Shown here: positions 1-7,901 of the stretch, piece by piece
Position numbering within the stretch: position 1 is the first letter of the stretch
Layout of the letters: each line of letters begins with the position of its first letter
NCBI RefSeq assembly: GCF_033898505.1
Contig: NZ_JAXAFK010000001.1
Location: 2,480,001 to 2,544,000 of the forward strand
Length of the DNA stretch: 64,000 nt
Origin: Pectobacterium carotovorum
GTDB lineage: Bacteria; Pseudomonadota; Gammaproteobacteria; Enterobacterales; Enterobacteriaceae
Direction of reading: 5' to 3'
Position numbers and translations under genes: made by a program
The notes under the pieces: generated by a model
Seen by the model: only the letters and a program-made list of their open reading frames with translations
What the model was told of the DNA's origin: nothing
The model's database searches: none

Positions 1-271
1 ATTTTTCACCAGGCTGACGCCCCAGCATTGAAATCTGCTCAGCGCTCAGACGATGACCGAATGTCGCTTTCAAGCCATTCTGGCTGTAGTTGAACGACTC
101 AACGATGTGAGAAAATCCGGCTGACTCATGACCCACTTGAGCAATAAACATCGCTTGTGCCACTGGCTGAGTGATGCCGTATACATCGAATGTGTCCTTA
201 ATAACCGGATACCAACGTGCAGCCAACTCGGCGCTGATATTAGCCGCCATTTGAAATTGTGATTGATTCAT
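1..271 (-). CDS. GH19 family endolysin (5' part, cut by window edge)
   Basis: The reading frame starts at an ATG at 271 and runs off the left edge. The N-terminal 90 residues include AQVGHESAGF (about residues 45-54). This is the first catalytic region of glycoside hydrolase family 19 (chitinase-type) endolysins, with Glu49 as the probable acid. Such enzymes cut the peptidoglycan glycan strand in the last step of phage lysis. No signal peptide is visible, so it would need the holin encoded just upstream (stop 2 bases from this start) to reach the wall. The endolysin call is from motif and context; the catalytic C-terminal part cannot be checked. Confidence 0.85.
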   Translation of the reverse strand, partial: MNQSQFQMAANISAELAARWYPVIKDTFDVYGITQPVAQAMFIAQVGHESAGFSHIVESFNYSQNGLKATFGHRLSAEQISMLGRQPGEK

Positions 272-273
272 AC

Positions 274-606
274 TTATACCTGCGAGTTAGTGTCACCAGT
301 CTTGCTGCCAACAACACGGCGAAGAATAGAGCTGATGTAATCAATGCCAAGGAATCCGATGAACACACTACCCATCGAGGCAAAGCTTGAATCCCATCCC
401 AAAGCAGATAAGCCATCATTGATGTAGTAAGCCACCAGTGAACACATTGCAGCATCGAGCAATCGTCGTGACCAACTGTCGCGACCAACATACGCCGCTC
501 GCAAAAGTGCCATGATTGCGGCAGCAACTGAGTAACCGACTTCTTTCTGTGTAAACCACGCAATAATTTGCGCCCACATGTCGGGGTTTTTGTCTGGCAT
601 TTTCAT
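274..606 (-). CDS. Lambda-family phage holin
   Basis: This 110-residue membrane protein resembles the lambda-family holins found next to GH19 lysins in enterobacterial prophages. After a short N-terminal stretch (MKMPDKNPDMWAQI) there are three hydrophobic segments (about residues 25-40, 52-70 and 75-95) and a short polar tail. Holins oligomerise in the inner membrane and open holes that release the endolysin. The start at 606 is chosen because GGAGG sits 8 bases upstream; an in-frame GTG at 615 lies inside that ribosome-binding region. It is the middle gene of the lysis cassette. Confidence 0.8.
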   Translation of the reverse strand: MKMPDKNPDMWAQIIAWFTQKEVGYSVAAAIMALLRAAYVGRDSWSRRLLDAAMCSLVAYYINDGLSALGWDSSFASMGSVFIGFLGIDYISSILRRVVGSKTGDTNSQV

Positions 607-653
607 AGTCTCCACCTCCGTCTCGCGGGGCTGTGTGATTTAAGGGTAAAGAA

Positions 654-679
654 AGCCCGCCACTGGCTTGCAGCGGGCT
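654..679 (-). terminator. Hairpin with short T-rich tail between nuclease and holin genes
   Basis: AGCCCGC at 654-660 pairs perfectly with GCGGGCT at 673-679 (loop 12). On the minus strand it is followed by TTCTTT. It lies just after the stop of the nuclease gene and before the holin, so it could attenuate basal late transcription that Q-modified polymerase would read through. Confidence 0.5.
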
Positions 680-713
680 ATGTGATTTATTGATTAGTTA
701 CTACTGAGCGGTA

Positions 714-1568
714 TTAGCAGCCGAGGTCACTACCGAGCGAACCTTTCTGCGCTTTGATTGTGCTTGCGACGTTAGCTGGCAACGCTGACCAGATTGTCAG
801 GCCTGTCTTCTGTTCGATTTCACTGACTGTCACTTGGAAATTACAGTAGTTTGCGTTCCGTGGAGTGTTCTGATCCATGATAAACGCAGCGTATTTCCCG
901 TTCGCAGGGCTTGAGCCGGTAAACAGTATTTTCCAGTAACCACTCGGAATCTGGACTCCGGCCGCATTCGGTAATGTAGCAATATTGCGCTCGAACAGTG
1001 GGCCAGTCACTGTGTAGACAGTTTTACTATTCGACAGAGCCCGTTCCTTGTCCTCTAAGCGCACCCAGGCGCCCTGATTTAAGTCTGCCTTCTGCGGCGT
1101 GATGTTCGATAAATAATTCAAAGATTGCCAGTCTGACGAGCCCCCGAGCCCAGCCAATGGAGCCTGGTGACCTCGGTCAACAGCAAGGGCCGCATTCGCG
1201 CCAGTGTATGCGGCTGGTGCCAACGTATCAGCAGCGGGCAAATCAGGGTCTTGACGCCATGTGCGCGAACGACCACTTGCTTGGCTGGTAGACGTCATTT
1301 TATACGCTACCCAATTCGCGAATTTTGTCGCACTGTTATTGTTCAGCGTATATGCATCGCGAACCAGCGTCTGCGAACTGCCGCCGACTGGGCAGCCCAC
1401 ACCGCAGTTATCTTTCGACACTGCCGCGACAGCTGCAACGGCTGCTTGGCGAGCTGGTTCCGGCGCTACGGTTTGTTGCTGAGATTGTTCAGTGCTTTCT
1501 TGTGGTTGATATGTTGAGCACGCGCCCAACAACAGCACGGGTAGTAACTTGATGAAATTCATTTTCAT
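714..1568 (-). CDS. Lipoprotein DNA/RNA non-specific endonuclease (NUC1 family)
   Basis: A 284-residue protein with a lipoprotein signal (hydrophobic residues 5-16, lipobox L-G-A-C with Cys17), a low-complexity Gln/Ala linker (about 20-50), and a NUC1-type nuclease domain. The family motif D-R-G-H is at 131-134, with the expected metal-ligand region N-Y-L-S-N-I near 151-156 and N164. Enzymes of this beta-beta-alpha-metal family (Serratia nuclease type) degrade DNA and RNA. The start at 1568 has GAGGG nine bases upstream and gives a clean signal peptide; longer in-frame starts up to 1631 do not. It lies between antiterminator Q and the holin, so it should be expressed late. A membrane-anchored nuclease here could clear host DNA at lysis or act on neighbours' DNA; that role is inference. 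Confidence 0.8.
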   Translation of the reverse strand: MKMNFIKLLPVLLLGACSTYQPQESTEQSQQQTVAPEPARQAAVAAVAAVSKDNCGVGCPVGGSSQTLVRDAYTLNNNSATKFANWVAYKMTSTSQASGRSRTWRQDPDLPAADTLAPAAYTGANAALAVDRGHQAPLAGLGGSSDWQSLNYLSNITPQKADLNQGAWVRLEDKERALSNSKTVYTVTGPLFERNIATLPNAAGVQIPSGYWKILFTGSSPANGKYAAFIMDQNTPRNANYCNFQVTVSEIEQKTGLTIWSALPANVASTIKAQKGSLGSDLGC

Positions 1569-1774
1569 GCGATGTATCCCTCTTTGATGTATGTACAGTT
1601 TATCCGTCGATAGGATGTGTTCAATGTACATTGAGGGATTACCGCGCCTTACTAAACTGGTTTACTGATTTCCAATCCGACAAGGAGGGCGATGGAGCGA
1701 TCATCAGGCGCTAAATTGATGGAAAATGGATTAAACCTACGAACGTGAACCCCATAAACTCGCCAAATAAAAAA

Positions 1775-1794
1775 CCCTTGCATTTCTGCAAGGG
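1775..1794 (-). terminator. Rho-independent terminator, candidate tR' site
   Basis: CCCTTGCA (1775-1782) pairs perfectly with TGCAAGGG (1787-1794) around a TTTC loop, and the minus-strand transcript continues with TTTTTTATTT. This is a textbook terminator pointing at the lysis genes. It stands where the terminator overridden by Q sits in lambdoid phages. Confidence 0.75.
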
Positions 1795-2130
1795 CCTCAA
1801 TTGCTGGAAGGCATTCAGTTGTATATTGAGTATGCGCCGGGGGCCTCCCGTTACATCTAACACATACCTGTATCTAAGTAATCCTGCTTTTCGCGCACAT
1901 TCCTAGCTAGCCACAAGCATCGGTGTGATGAACCACATAAATGCGCTATCCATTTCCCCTAACCTAGATTCCGCTTTATGGCTTTAACGGATTACACAAG
2001 GGGAATTTCAAAAAGTTTGCCAAAGGAAACCTCCTTACTCATCCTCTAGTATTTCAGGGAGAGTTATCCTCACGCATCCGTGTGTTTTCCGCATTGATCT
2101 GCATCACAAAACAATTTGGTATCAGAATAA

Positions 2131-2154
2131 AAATCCGTTCAATGGAACGGATTT
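2131..2154 (-). terminator. Terminator of the Q operon
   Basis: AAATCCGTTC (2131-2140) and GAACGGATTT (2145-2154) form a perfect 10-bp stem with a 4-base loop, about 40 bases beyond the stop codon of the Q-like gene. T-rich sequence flanks both sides, so it may work in both directions. Confidence 0.6.
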
Positions 2155-2194
2155 CGCATTTTTGGCAATGTATCAAATATGATGAAAATATAGC

Positions 2195-2902
2195 TTAACT
2201 TGTTCGGTTTTGCAATGATTGTGCGTCGATTTGTTTTAAACGTGATTTATTTCTCTTTTTAATAATTGCATTCAACGAATCAGTATCCAGACGAGAAATA
2301 CAATCAGCCAATCCTTCCCAGTGATGTTTGTAATTCTCTGACCATGTTGATTTGCTAACACCAGTCAAATCGGCTAACTCACTGTCTGTGTAATCATGAG
2401 ATACCAGTTTGCACTCGAAACCAAATGCATAGTCTTGTACTGCCAGCCAAACCAATGATTGGATTCTTTTGCGAACCTTCTCTGTTGTTCTCTTCCCAGT
2501 TAGTGTTGGTCTGTATTCGTTCCAAACATGCAGGCAGATTGCTATCTGATACTCATAGTTCAGATCGTTGCCATAACAGTAGCGAACCCATGCAGCGTGC
2601 GGCGTTTCTAATTCACTGACAGCGCGACGCCATGATGCAGAGCCGTATGTTATTGGGTCAATCGGCGGGGCTGGTCTTCTCCTGCTGCGTGTTTCAGAAC
2701 AGTGCATAGCATCTGTTTCAGCACAAACATTACGCCCCTTGCCTAAAGAAATGATTCTCCGCCGTTTGCGAGGAAATTTAGTCGTTCTGGTAATTCCCGC
2801 GTCTTCAAATGCTCCTAACTGCCCCTTTCCCGTTCTGTGTATTTCAGATAGGGCTGTACTGACACAATCACGTATACGCTCTAAATATTGATGGTTCATC
2901 AT
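2195..2902 (-). CDS. Phage antitermination protein Q (phage 82-like)
   Basis: A 235-residue basic protein resembling the Q antiterminators of phage 82 type, including the W-R-R-A-V and L-E-T-P-H-A-A-W-V-R-Y-C-Y-G stretch (about 90-110). A helix-turn-helix-like segment, SELADLTGVSKSTWSENYKH, lies near 175-195. Q binds DNA near the late promoter, loads onto paused RNA polymerase and lets it pass downstream terminators, turning on lysis and morphogenesis genes. Its start codon overlaps the stop of the upstream DUF968 gene by 4 bases (ATGA), so translation is probably coupled. The two hairpins downstream and the lysis genes beyond support the assignment. Confidence 0.8.
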   Translation of the reverse strand: MMNHQYLERIRDCVSTALSEIHRTGKGQLGAFEDAGITRTTKFPRKRRRIISLGKGRNVCAETDAMHCSETRSRRRPAPPIDPITYGSASWRRAVSELETPHAAWVRYCYGNDLNYEYQIAICLHVWNEYRPTLTGKRTTEKVRKRIQSLVWLAVQDYAFGFECKLVSHDYTDSELADLTGVSKSTWSENYKHHWEGLADCISRLDTDSLNAIIKKRNKSRLKQIDAQSLQNRTS

Positions 2903-3912
2903 GCAGCCCTCTTTCTATCGATAACTATCGCGCCGATGCCCAGCGCATAATCAAGAAAACGGAACAGCAGCTCTATTTGACTGCCGTGTGCCGATTCCCA
3001 CGAGTTCATGTCTCTGTGTAATGCGTCGTGACAGATGCGGCATAACGGGATAACAAACAGGTCGTGTGCCTTTGTTCCCATACCACCCTGTCCGTGACCA
3101 ATGATGTGATGCGGGTCGTCTGAACGTTCGCCACACGCGCAGCACGCTTGCGTTTTTACCCATCGAGTGTATTTTTCGTGTTCCCAGCGTTTCAGTTTTG
3201 GACGTAGCATGAAGCCCGCCGCAGGCTCTGAATCAATAGCCAGCTTCAGGATGGGTTGGATTTTCCCAACGCGGTTTTCGATAATTTCTTTCGCCGGGAC
3301 TACATGCTCACAAATGAGGTCACGTTCATTCTGTGGGCCTGGCTGTTCTGTGATAATCGGCATACGAAGTGCGGCGCGGATTGCGTCACGCGGGAGTAAA
3401 TCTGAAACATTGTGCAGAACAGACCACCAGCTAATCTCTGGCTCTGTCAGTTGGTGACCTTCGGGAAATAAAAACCAATGACGAGCCGAATAGACGACAT
3501 AGTTAGAAATATTTTGTGCTACGTGGACTCGAACCATATCAGGATTTTCACGTAGCTCATTATCGTGATGCCAGCACAAGCGGATCGCACCAATGCCATT
3601 TTCAAGAATTGTTATCTCTTCGTGGTGATAGTCACCGTGCCACTGACAACCAATTCCCTGTTTCAGCCATGCCACCAGCGCATTTTTTCCACCAGCAGCG
3701 TTAAAAACCCTCTCATGCGTCAGAAAACCCATCCACTTTTCGTTAATCAATGGCTGTTCTGTTTGCAGTACGCCAGACGGTTTGTCTTTCATGTCGTGCG
3801 TAGCAGAGCCCACAACAATGCGCTGACGGAACAGAGACAACTTGTCGCGACCAGGCCGCAGGATGACTTGCCCTAGTTCAGGGACAACAACAGGATTCAG
3901 CAGCATTCTCAT
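2899..3912 (-). CDS. DUF968 (YbcN-like) phage protein with HNH-like C-terminus
   Basis: A 337-residue protein whose C-terminal part carries Cys-rich and His-rich motifs: CCACGERSDDPHHIIGHGQG, then L-C-R-I-C-H-D-A-L-H. This is an HNH/zinc fold typical of DUF968 proteins, known from YbcN and the nin regions of lambdoid phages. The N-terminal two thirds has no motif I can name. The function is probably in phage DNA recombination or processing, by homology of context. It is joined by 4-base overlaps to the primase upstream and to Q downstream, so all three are translated as one block. Confidence 0.75.
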   Translation of the reverse strand: MRMLLNPVVVPELGQVILRPGRDKLSLFRQRIVVGSATHDMKDKPSGVLQTEQPLINEKWMGFLTHERVFNAAGGKNALVAWLKQGIGCQWHGDYHHEEITILENGIGAIRLCWHHDNELRENPDMVRVHVAQNISNYVVYSARHWFLFPEGHQLTEPEISWWSVLHNVSDLLPRDAIRAALRMPIITEQPGPQNERDLICEHVVPAKEIIENRVGKIQPILKLAIDSEPAAGFMLRPKLKRWEHEKYTRWVKTQACCACGERSDDPHHIIGHGQGGMGTKAHDLFVIPLCRICHDALHRDMNSWESAHGSQIELLFRFLDYALGIGAIVIDRKRAA

Positions 3913-4883
3913 TGAACACCGCCGCGATAAAATGTTTGTTCATAGACATCACGGCCCTCTGTCAGCAGGTCGTTGAAATCCCCGCTCTTAGGCCAGCGGA
4001 CAGAAACACGCTGAATATCATTATTTTTTGCCATCAGGTTTGCATGAGCACACGCGAATGCCGCAGCATGACCTGTAGCATTGTCATCCATGTCAGCGAA
4101 AATGATCAGATGCGTCACGCCTTTAGGGGCAAGGAACTTCTTCATGAATCCTGAGTTAATCACTGACCATGTGTTGCAGCCGGTGATCTGATGGCATGAC
4201 AGCGCGTTTTCGATCCCTTCCGAGATACCCAGCGTTGTAGCGACAGGAAACATGCGAATTGCGACTGATCTGGCGTGTTCAAGATAGCTTTCCGATTGCA
4301 GTTTCATGAGGCGTTTCTGTGATTGGCCTATGTCTGCTTTCTTGTCACCATCCAACAGCGTGCGGTGCAGATAGCAGAGATTGCCTTTGTCGTCGGTAGC
4401 CAGTGAGTAGATAGCCTGGAATATTTTCCCCATCGCACGCTGGCTGTCACAATAGCGGATAGCATCTGTCGGTAGACTTGTTATGCCGCGATTAAATAGA
4501 TATTGAGCAGCTGGCGTTCCGCGTAGTTGTGCCAGTGTGGGAAATTTGCGGATAACCTTTTCACGATGTGCTTGTGGGGCGCTTTTCGGCGCTGGGGCTT
4601 GTTGTTCGTCACGGACGTAAACATTACCGATCAACTCATCAACTTCAGGGGCCAGCGTCTTGAAATCCTTCCCAGTCGCTTTTGTTAGCATTGCCCAGCC
4701 GTCACCCGCTCCGCATGTACAGATGTATGAACCAGTTCCGTTTTTATCATCAATGCGGAGTCTCCCACGGCTTCCGCATAGCGGGCACTCGCCCTTAAAA
4801 TGTTTTTTTCCTGTGACTGGGGGCAATCCGTAATAGTCAAAAATTTCAGGCCAACGCCCGATCGCGGCTTGTGCTGTGTTCAT
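3909..4883 (-). CDS. Phage primase with zinc-binding and Toprim domains
   Basis: A 324-residue primase-type protein. The N-terminal zinc ribbon has Cys33, Cys36, Cys55 and Cys57. A Toprim domain follows, with the acidic SEGIENA motif (about 221) and the D-x-D motif in FADMD (264-266). It would make RNA primers for phage replication. There is no helicase domain in this polypeptide; the separate helicase encoded just upstream (5050-6582) probably supplies unwinding, a split of the fused P4-alpha/T7-gp4 arrangement. It overlaps the preceding 57-residue gene by 4 bases. The start is fixed by that overlap. Confidence 0.85.
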   Translation of the reverse strand: MNTAQAAIGRWPEIFDYYGLPPVTGKKHFKGECPLCGSRGRLRIDDKNGTGSYICTCGAGDGWAMLTKATGKDFKTLAPEVDELIGNVYVRDEQQAPAPKSAPQAHREKVIRKFPTLAQLRGTPAAQYLFNRGITSLPTDAIRYCDSQRAMGKIFQAIYSLATDDKGNLCYLHRTLLDGDKKADIGQSQKRLMKLQSESYLEHARSVAIRMFPVATTLGISEGIENALSCHQITGCNTWSVINSGFMKKFLAPKGVTHLIIFADMDDNATGHAAAFACAHANLMAKNNDIQRVSVRWPKSGDFNDLLTEGRDVYEQTFYRGGVQ

Positions 4884-5053
4884 TGTTTTTCCCCTTCGGA
4901 CTTTGCCTTTTCAATCGCCATGCGAGTGATTAATTCACATAACGGCATGTGTAATTCTTTGAGACGTTGCAGACACAAAAAGATAGGGCCGTCGTATCCG
5001 CTCAATCTGAAATATGCAGCGATAGTGTTGGCATCACTGGCTTCCAGTTTCAT
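4880..5053 (-). CDS. Small phage protein between helicase and primase (57 aa)
   Basis: A 57-codon gene beginning MKLEASDANTIAAYF and ending KSEGEKQ. It overlaps the helicase stop and the primase start by 4 bases on each side, so the three genes form one translationally coupled unit. That arrangement is the main evidence that it is real. The residues are compatible with a small helical protein. I do not recognise a family; a helicase-primase accessory factor is a guess from position. Confidence 0.65.
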   Translation of the reverse strand: MKLEASDANTIAAYFRLSGYDGPIFLCLQRLKELHMPLCELITRMAIEKAKSEGEKQ

Positions 5054-6582
5054 GCTGCGTTCCCCTGTGATTTTTCCTGCTGTTTGGCGTACGCAATGCG
5101 TATTGATTTGATGTAATTCATTACCTCTGGTGAGGTTTCCTGCGGGGTGCGGTGTAGACCTTTAGGCCAGACGCCGAATTTCTTGCGGTATGTGTGAGAG
5201 CACCAGCCGTCTGAAACTGGTTTTCCCTGCGTGCTGCGGATGCGCTGATAGAACAGAATCTGTGACCACCAGGCTTGTTTCATTTCAGCGGTGTGCTTTT
5301 CTTTCGTTTTGCTTACTTTTGCCAGGCCACGGCTGCGGTCGGTTTCCACGTCTTCACCTGCCAACGGTTTGAAGCCGCACTTAGGGCAGATGTAAATTCC
5401 GGCTGGCTTAATGAAATGACATGACGGGCACTCCTTCGGCAAGCGCTCTGGCTGGTCTGTTTTTGACGTGTTAACTGGCGCATCTTCCATGCCGTCAGAG
5501 CTGGACAGCAGGCCGTCATACTCAATGTCATCTGGATAACCCAACTTGTGGACGGTGCCGGAGTGATCGAATATCAGGCAAAAATCTTTGTCTGGAGCTG
5601 AACGGAGGCCGCGACCTAGGCACTGAATCCAGCGAATCTCTGATTTTGTGGGCCGGGCGTAGATGATGCAGCGCACGTCACTGTCAAACCCTGCAACCAG
5701 TACGCCCACATTGACGATGATTTTTGTGATGCCCTGTTCAAAGCGGCGGATGGTCAACTGGCGCTCGTCATGCGGTGTTTTTGCCGTCATGATTTCAGCC
5801 GATACGCCCAGACGGTTAAATTCAATCGCTACGAAATTTGCGTGCGCTACGTCAACGCAGAAACAGACGCTTTGGCGGTTTTGTCCGTTCTCCAGCCAGT
5901 TCTGAACGATGTCGGCAGTCAGCTTGGTGTCACTCATGACTTGAGATAACTGGGTTTCGTTGTAGTCAGAACCGTAATCGCTATTGCCTACGGTCTTCAC
6001 ATTGCTCAGGTCTGGCGTAGATGGGGCGTAGAATTCGTATTTGCTCAGTGCGCCGATTTCAATCAACTCCTTCATCGTCGTCGGCTTGATCAACTTCTGA
6101 TAGTAATTACCGAGGAATTTAGCGAATGGCGTACCGGACAGACCGATCACTTTCGTCGCGGTGTTCTTTGTCAGATGATCGATGGTTTCCAGAATCTTTT
6201 TGCGCTTCAGATGGGCTTCATCGATAAACAGCAGGTCGATATTGTCCGGCATTTCACGGCGAATCAGCGTATCAGCCGACGCTATCTGAATAAGACGCGT
6301 CGGGTCATACGCCGGATGATCGCGCCACACATAGCCGATCTCTTCCGCTGGAAGTCCGTATTCAACGAAACGCGTTGCGGTCTGGTCTAACAGCACTGTG
6401 TAGGGGGCCACAAACATTACGCGCATGTTGCGAGAAATTAGGCCGTCAGTGATGAATGCAGCCAGCCCGGTCTTACCGCTACCAACGGGGCTGTAAATCA
6501 TGAAACTGGCTGTCGTCTTCCAGTTCGCACGCAGGGCATTCAATCCCCGCGACTGCGCTAAATTTGGCGTAATGTTCAGCAT
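5050..6582 (-). CDS. Superfamily 2 DEAD/DEAH-box helicase of phage
   Basis: A 510-residue SF2 helicase. Motifs in order: Walker A GSGKT (34-38), motif II D-E-A-H (121-124), motif III-like S-G-T-P (149-152), and motif VI Q-C-L-G-R-G-L-R-S in the second RecA-like domain. A C-terminal zinc ribbon follows (C-P-S-C ... C-P-K-C). It resembles the Res/SSL2-type helicases that lambdoid phages carry instead of a DnaC-type loader. It likely opens the phage origin or drives fork movement with the primase. The first gene of a coupled set (helicase, small protein, primase, DUF968, Q). A LexA-like box lies 22 bases before its start, and a purine-rich leader is further upstream. Confidence 0.85.
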   Translation of the reverse strand: MLNITPNLAQSRGLNALRANWKTTASFMIYSPVGSGKTGLAAFITDGLISRNMRVMFVAPYTVLLDQTATRFVEYGLPAEEIGYVWRDHPAYDPTRLIQIASADTLIRREMPDNIDLLFIDEAHLKRKKILETIDHLTKNTATKVIGLSGTPFAKFLGNYYQKLIKPTTMKELIEIGALSKYEFYAPSTPDLSNVKTVGNSDYGSDYNETQLSQVMSDTKLTADIVQNWLENGQNRQSVCFCVDVAHANFVAIEFNRLGVSAEIMTAKTPHDERQLTIRRFEQGITKIIVNVGVLVAGFDSDVRCIIYARPTKSEIRWIQCLGRGLRSAPDKDFCLIFDHSGTVHKLGYPDDIEYDGLLSSSDGMEDAPVNTSKTDQPERLPKECPSCHFIKPAGIYICPKCGFKPLAGEDVETDRSRGLAKVSKTKEKHTAEMKQAWWSQILFYQRIRSTQGKPVSDGWCSHTYRKKFGVWPKGLHRTPQETSPEVMNYIKSIRIAYAKQQEKSQGNAA

Positions 6583-6603
6583 TTTCTGTTTTTCACCCCG
6601 CTA

Positions 6604-6619
6604 CTGTATAAATAAACAT
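6604..6619 (-). promoter_or_regulatory. LexA-like operator in front of the phage helicase
   Basis: CTGTATAAATAAACAT matches the enterobacterial LexA consensus (CTGT-N8-ACAG, AT-rich centre) at 13 of 16 positions. The left half-site CTGT is perfect and the right half is ACAT. On the minus strand it overlaps a TATACA hexamer that could serve as a -10. It lies 22-37 bases before the helicase start, where repression would be effective. Confidence 0.4.
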
Positions 6620-6670
6620 GTCCGGCAATTCACTGATCGATCCCTTTAGATCATCTCTCTTTGGTAGAGC

Positions 6671-6739
6671 CTTCCCTTCCCCCACACCCTGCCCCGATCT
6701 CCCCCCCTTTCCCCCCTCTTACCCCTTCCCTCTCCCCCG
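6671..6739. repeat. Homopyrimidine/homopurine tract with G-runs on the transcribed RNA
   Basis: About 70 bases are almost purely C and T on the plus strand, so the minus-strand mRNA is a run of G and A with at least seven G-runs of three to seven. It lies between the 99-residue gene (6765) and the helicase, inside the early transcript. Such RNA or DNA could fold as G-quadruplexes or a triplex. I see no gene in it. Confidence 0.7.
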
Positions 6740-6764
6740 CATAAAAAAACACCGTCTAAAAATT

Positions 6765-7064
6765 TCATGCTGCAATCCTCCCGTTTGGTGCCATCGGCGG
6801 CGGTGATGCAAATCCCTGACTGGCTCTTGAATACCGCTCGACGTACAACCGCAGGCGCGTGTTTGCTGCGTGTCGCCCTGCGTTTTCCTGCCGATACGAA
6901 ACCGGTTCGCCGTCGTGGGCTTCGCGGTATGCGTCCGCGTAGGCATACGCGATTTTTTCCCGCTGCACGCGGGGTAACTTTCCCAACATTTCCTGAATCC
7001 AAGCGGCATCCTCGCGGCAATACACGGATGGCATAACAGGTTTCACATAGTTGAATGTGTCCAT
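6765..7064 (-). CDS. Conserved phage protein of unknown function (99 aa)
   Basis: A 99-residue protein starting MDTFNYVKPVMPSVYCRED with an AGAGG ribosome site 6 bases upstream. The sequence EPVSYRQENAGRHAANTRLR is the kind of conserved basic helical stretch seen in small replication-region proteins of lambdoid prophages; I remember related proteins only as hypothetical. It lies between the YmfL-like regulator and the helicase. The last 15 codons run into the purine-rich tract, so the natural C-terminus may be altered. Confidence 0.6.
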   Translation of the reverse strand: MDTFNYVKPVMPSVYCREDAAWIQEMLGKLPRVQREKIAYAYADAYREAHDGEPVSYRQENAGRHAANTRLRLYVERYSRASQGFASPPPMAPNGRIAA

Positions 7065-7118
7065 CTGGCACCTCTATAAATCAAATAGTTGTGTGATTAC
7101 GGCAGATGGCCATCTGAG

Positions 7119-7583
7119 TTATTCTCGTTTGACGCGATGACGACCAAACAGTGAGAGGATTGAACGGATTTCAGCCTCACGAGCGGCAATATGTTTGTTA
7201 TGCAACGTTAAAATTTGCTGGGCTTCATCGTCATCAATCACGCCATCTTCAATCGCTTTCTGAATCATCAGATCGACTTGCCCACGTTTAGCTGCTGTAC
7301 GCACAGAGCGGCTGTATAACTCGACGTGATCGAGGTCTTCAAACTTCGGAACGTCCACCAGCAATGCGCCGCGACGTTGCGCGAAATATTCGGCCAGCAG
7401 TGATGTACCGGAAATGTCTTCCATCGCTTCTAATTCATGAAGCTCAAAGAAACGACAGCCGTTTTTCTCGTAAAGATTGTTGTTGAATGCTTCGGTAGAC
7501 ATGCCCAGCGCACCAGCCATTGCGGATCGTCCGCCTGGGTACGCTTTGCACATCGCCTTTATCGTTTCTTTGATGTCTACCAT
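7119..7583 (-). CDS. YmfL-like phage regulatory protein (CII position)
   Basis: A 154-residue protein starting MVDIKETIKAMCKAYPGGRSAMAGALGMSTEAFNN, which has the helix-turn-helix-like N-terminus of the YmfL family. The C-terminal half is helical and charged. It is encoded directly after the Cro-like gene, where lambda has cII, so it probably acts as a transcriptional regulator in the lysis-lysogeny choice; this is positional inference. The start at 7583 has AAAGG upstream and is preferred to the in-frame GTG three bases earlier. Confidence 0.7.
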   Translation of the reverse strand: MVDIKETIKAMCKAYPGGRSAMAGALGMSTEAFNNNLYEKNGCRFFELHELEAMEDISGTSLLAEYFAQRRGALLVDVPKFEDLDHVELYSRSVRTAAKRGQVDLMIQKAIEDGVIDDDEAQQILTLHNKHIAAREAEIRSILSLFGRHRVKRE

Positions 7584-7608
7584 CACGCTTTACCTTTGGT
7601 AGTTACTG

Positions 7609-7863
7609 TTAAACCGCTGATTCGTTAATATTTGGTTCGTCAGCATTAGCTTTTTTCAGCGTCTTTATTTCCAACTCGGTATATTTTCCGTTGGACGCCG
7701 CAGCTATCTTTTCTGCGTAGTTGGTTTCATCAGTGAATTCAGTTCGGGGTAAGGAACCACGATCAATCCACTTGTAAATGGCTTTTGGAGTTAACCCGCA
7801 AGCCTTGGCAACTACCGAAACTTTGATGTCTCTGATGACATCGCCGAGCACAAGAGACTGCAT
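7609..7863 (-). CDS. Cro-like repressor
   Basis: An 84-residue protein with a helix-turn-helix (VSVVAKACGLTPKAIYKWID, about residues 15-34), the usual size and layout of Cro-type regulators. It is transcribed divergently from the CI-like gene across a short region of about 38-80 bases that holds operator-like palindromes. A strong ribosome site (AGGAGGAG) lies 5 bases before the ATG. It would repress the lysogenic promoter and commit the phage to lytic growth. Confidence 0.8.
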   Translation of the reverse strand: MQSLVLGDVIRDIKVSVVAKACGLTPKAIYKWIDRGSLPRTEFTDETNYAEKIAAASNGKYTELEIKTLKKANADEPNINESAV

Positions 7864-7881
7864 GTCTCCTCCTCATCATTA

Positions 7882-7898
7882 GTGAACTTTAAGTACAT
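7882..7898. promoter_or_regulatory. Operator-like pseudopalindrome in the cro/cI region
   Basis: GTGAACT-TTA-AGTACAT has 7-base arms matching at 5 of 7 positions, in the divergent control region. It has the same arm-3-arm geometry as the perfect palindrome at 7939-7955 and shares the GAAC half-site core. Read as a second repressor operator. Confidence 0.45.
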
Positions 7899-7901
7899 AT
7901 T

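Larger units (their letters stand above)
1569..2194. other. Non-coding late-control region between nuclease and Q genes
   Basis: About 625 bases with no convincing gene on either strand. It holds two minus-oriented hairpin terminators (2131-2154 and 1775-1794). In lambdoid phages the late promoter and the Q-utilisation site lie in this position, directly downstream of Q. I could not pick a convincing -35/-10 pair by eye, so the promoter is not called. Confidence 0.5.

Noticed and set aside
6646..7071. Longer minus-strand frames over the 99-codon gene and the purine tract
   Set aside because: They run through the G-rich tract and give low-complexity sequences; the 99-codon frame has the ribosome site.
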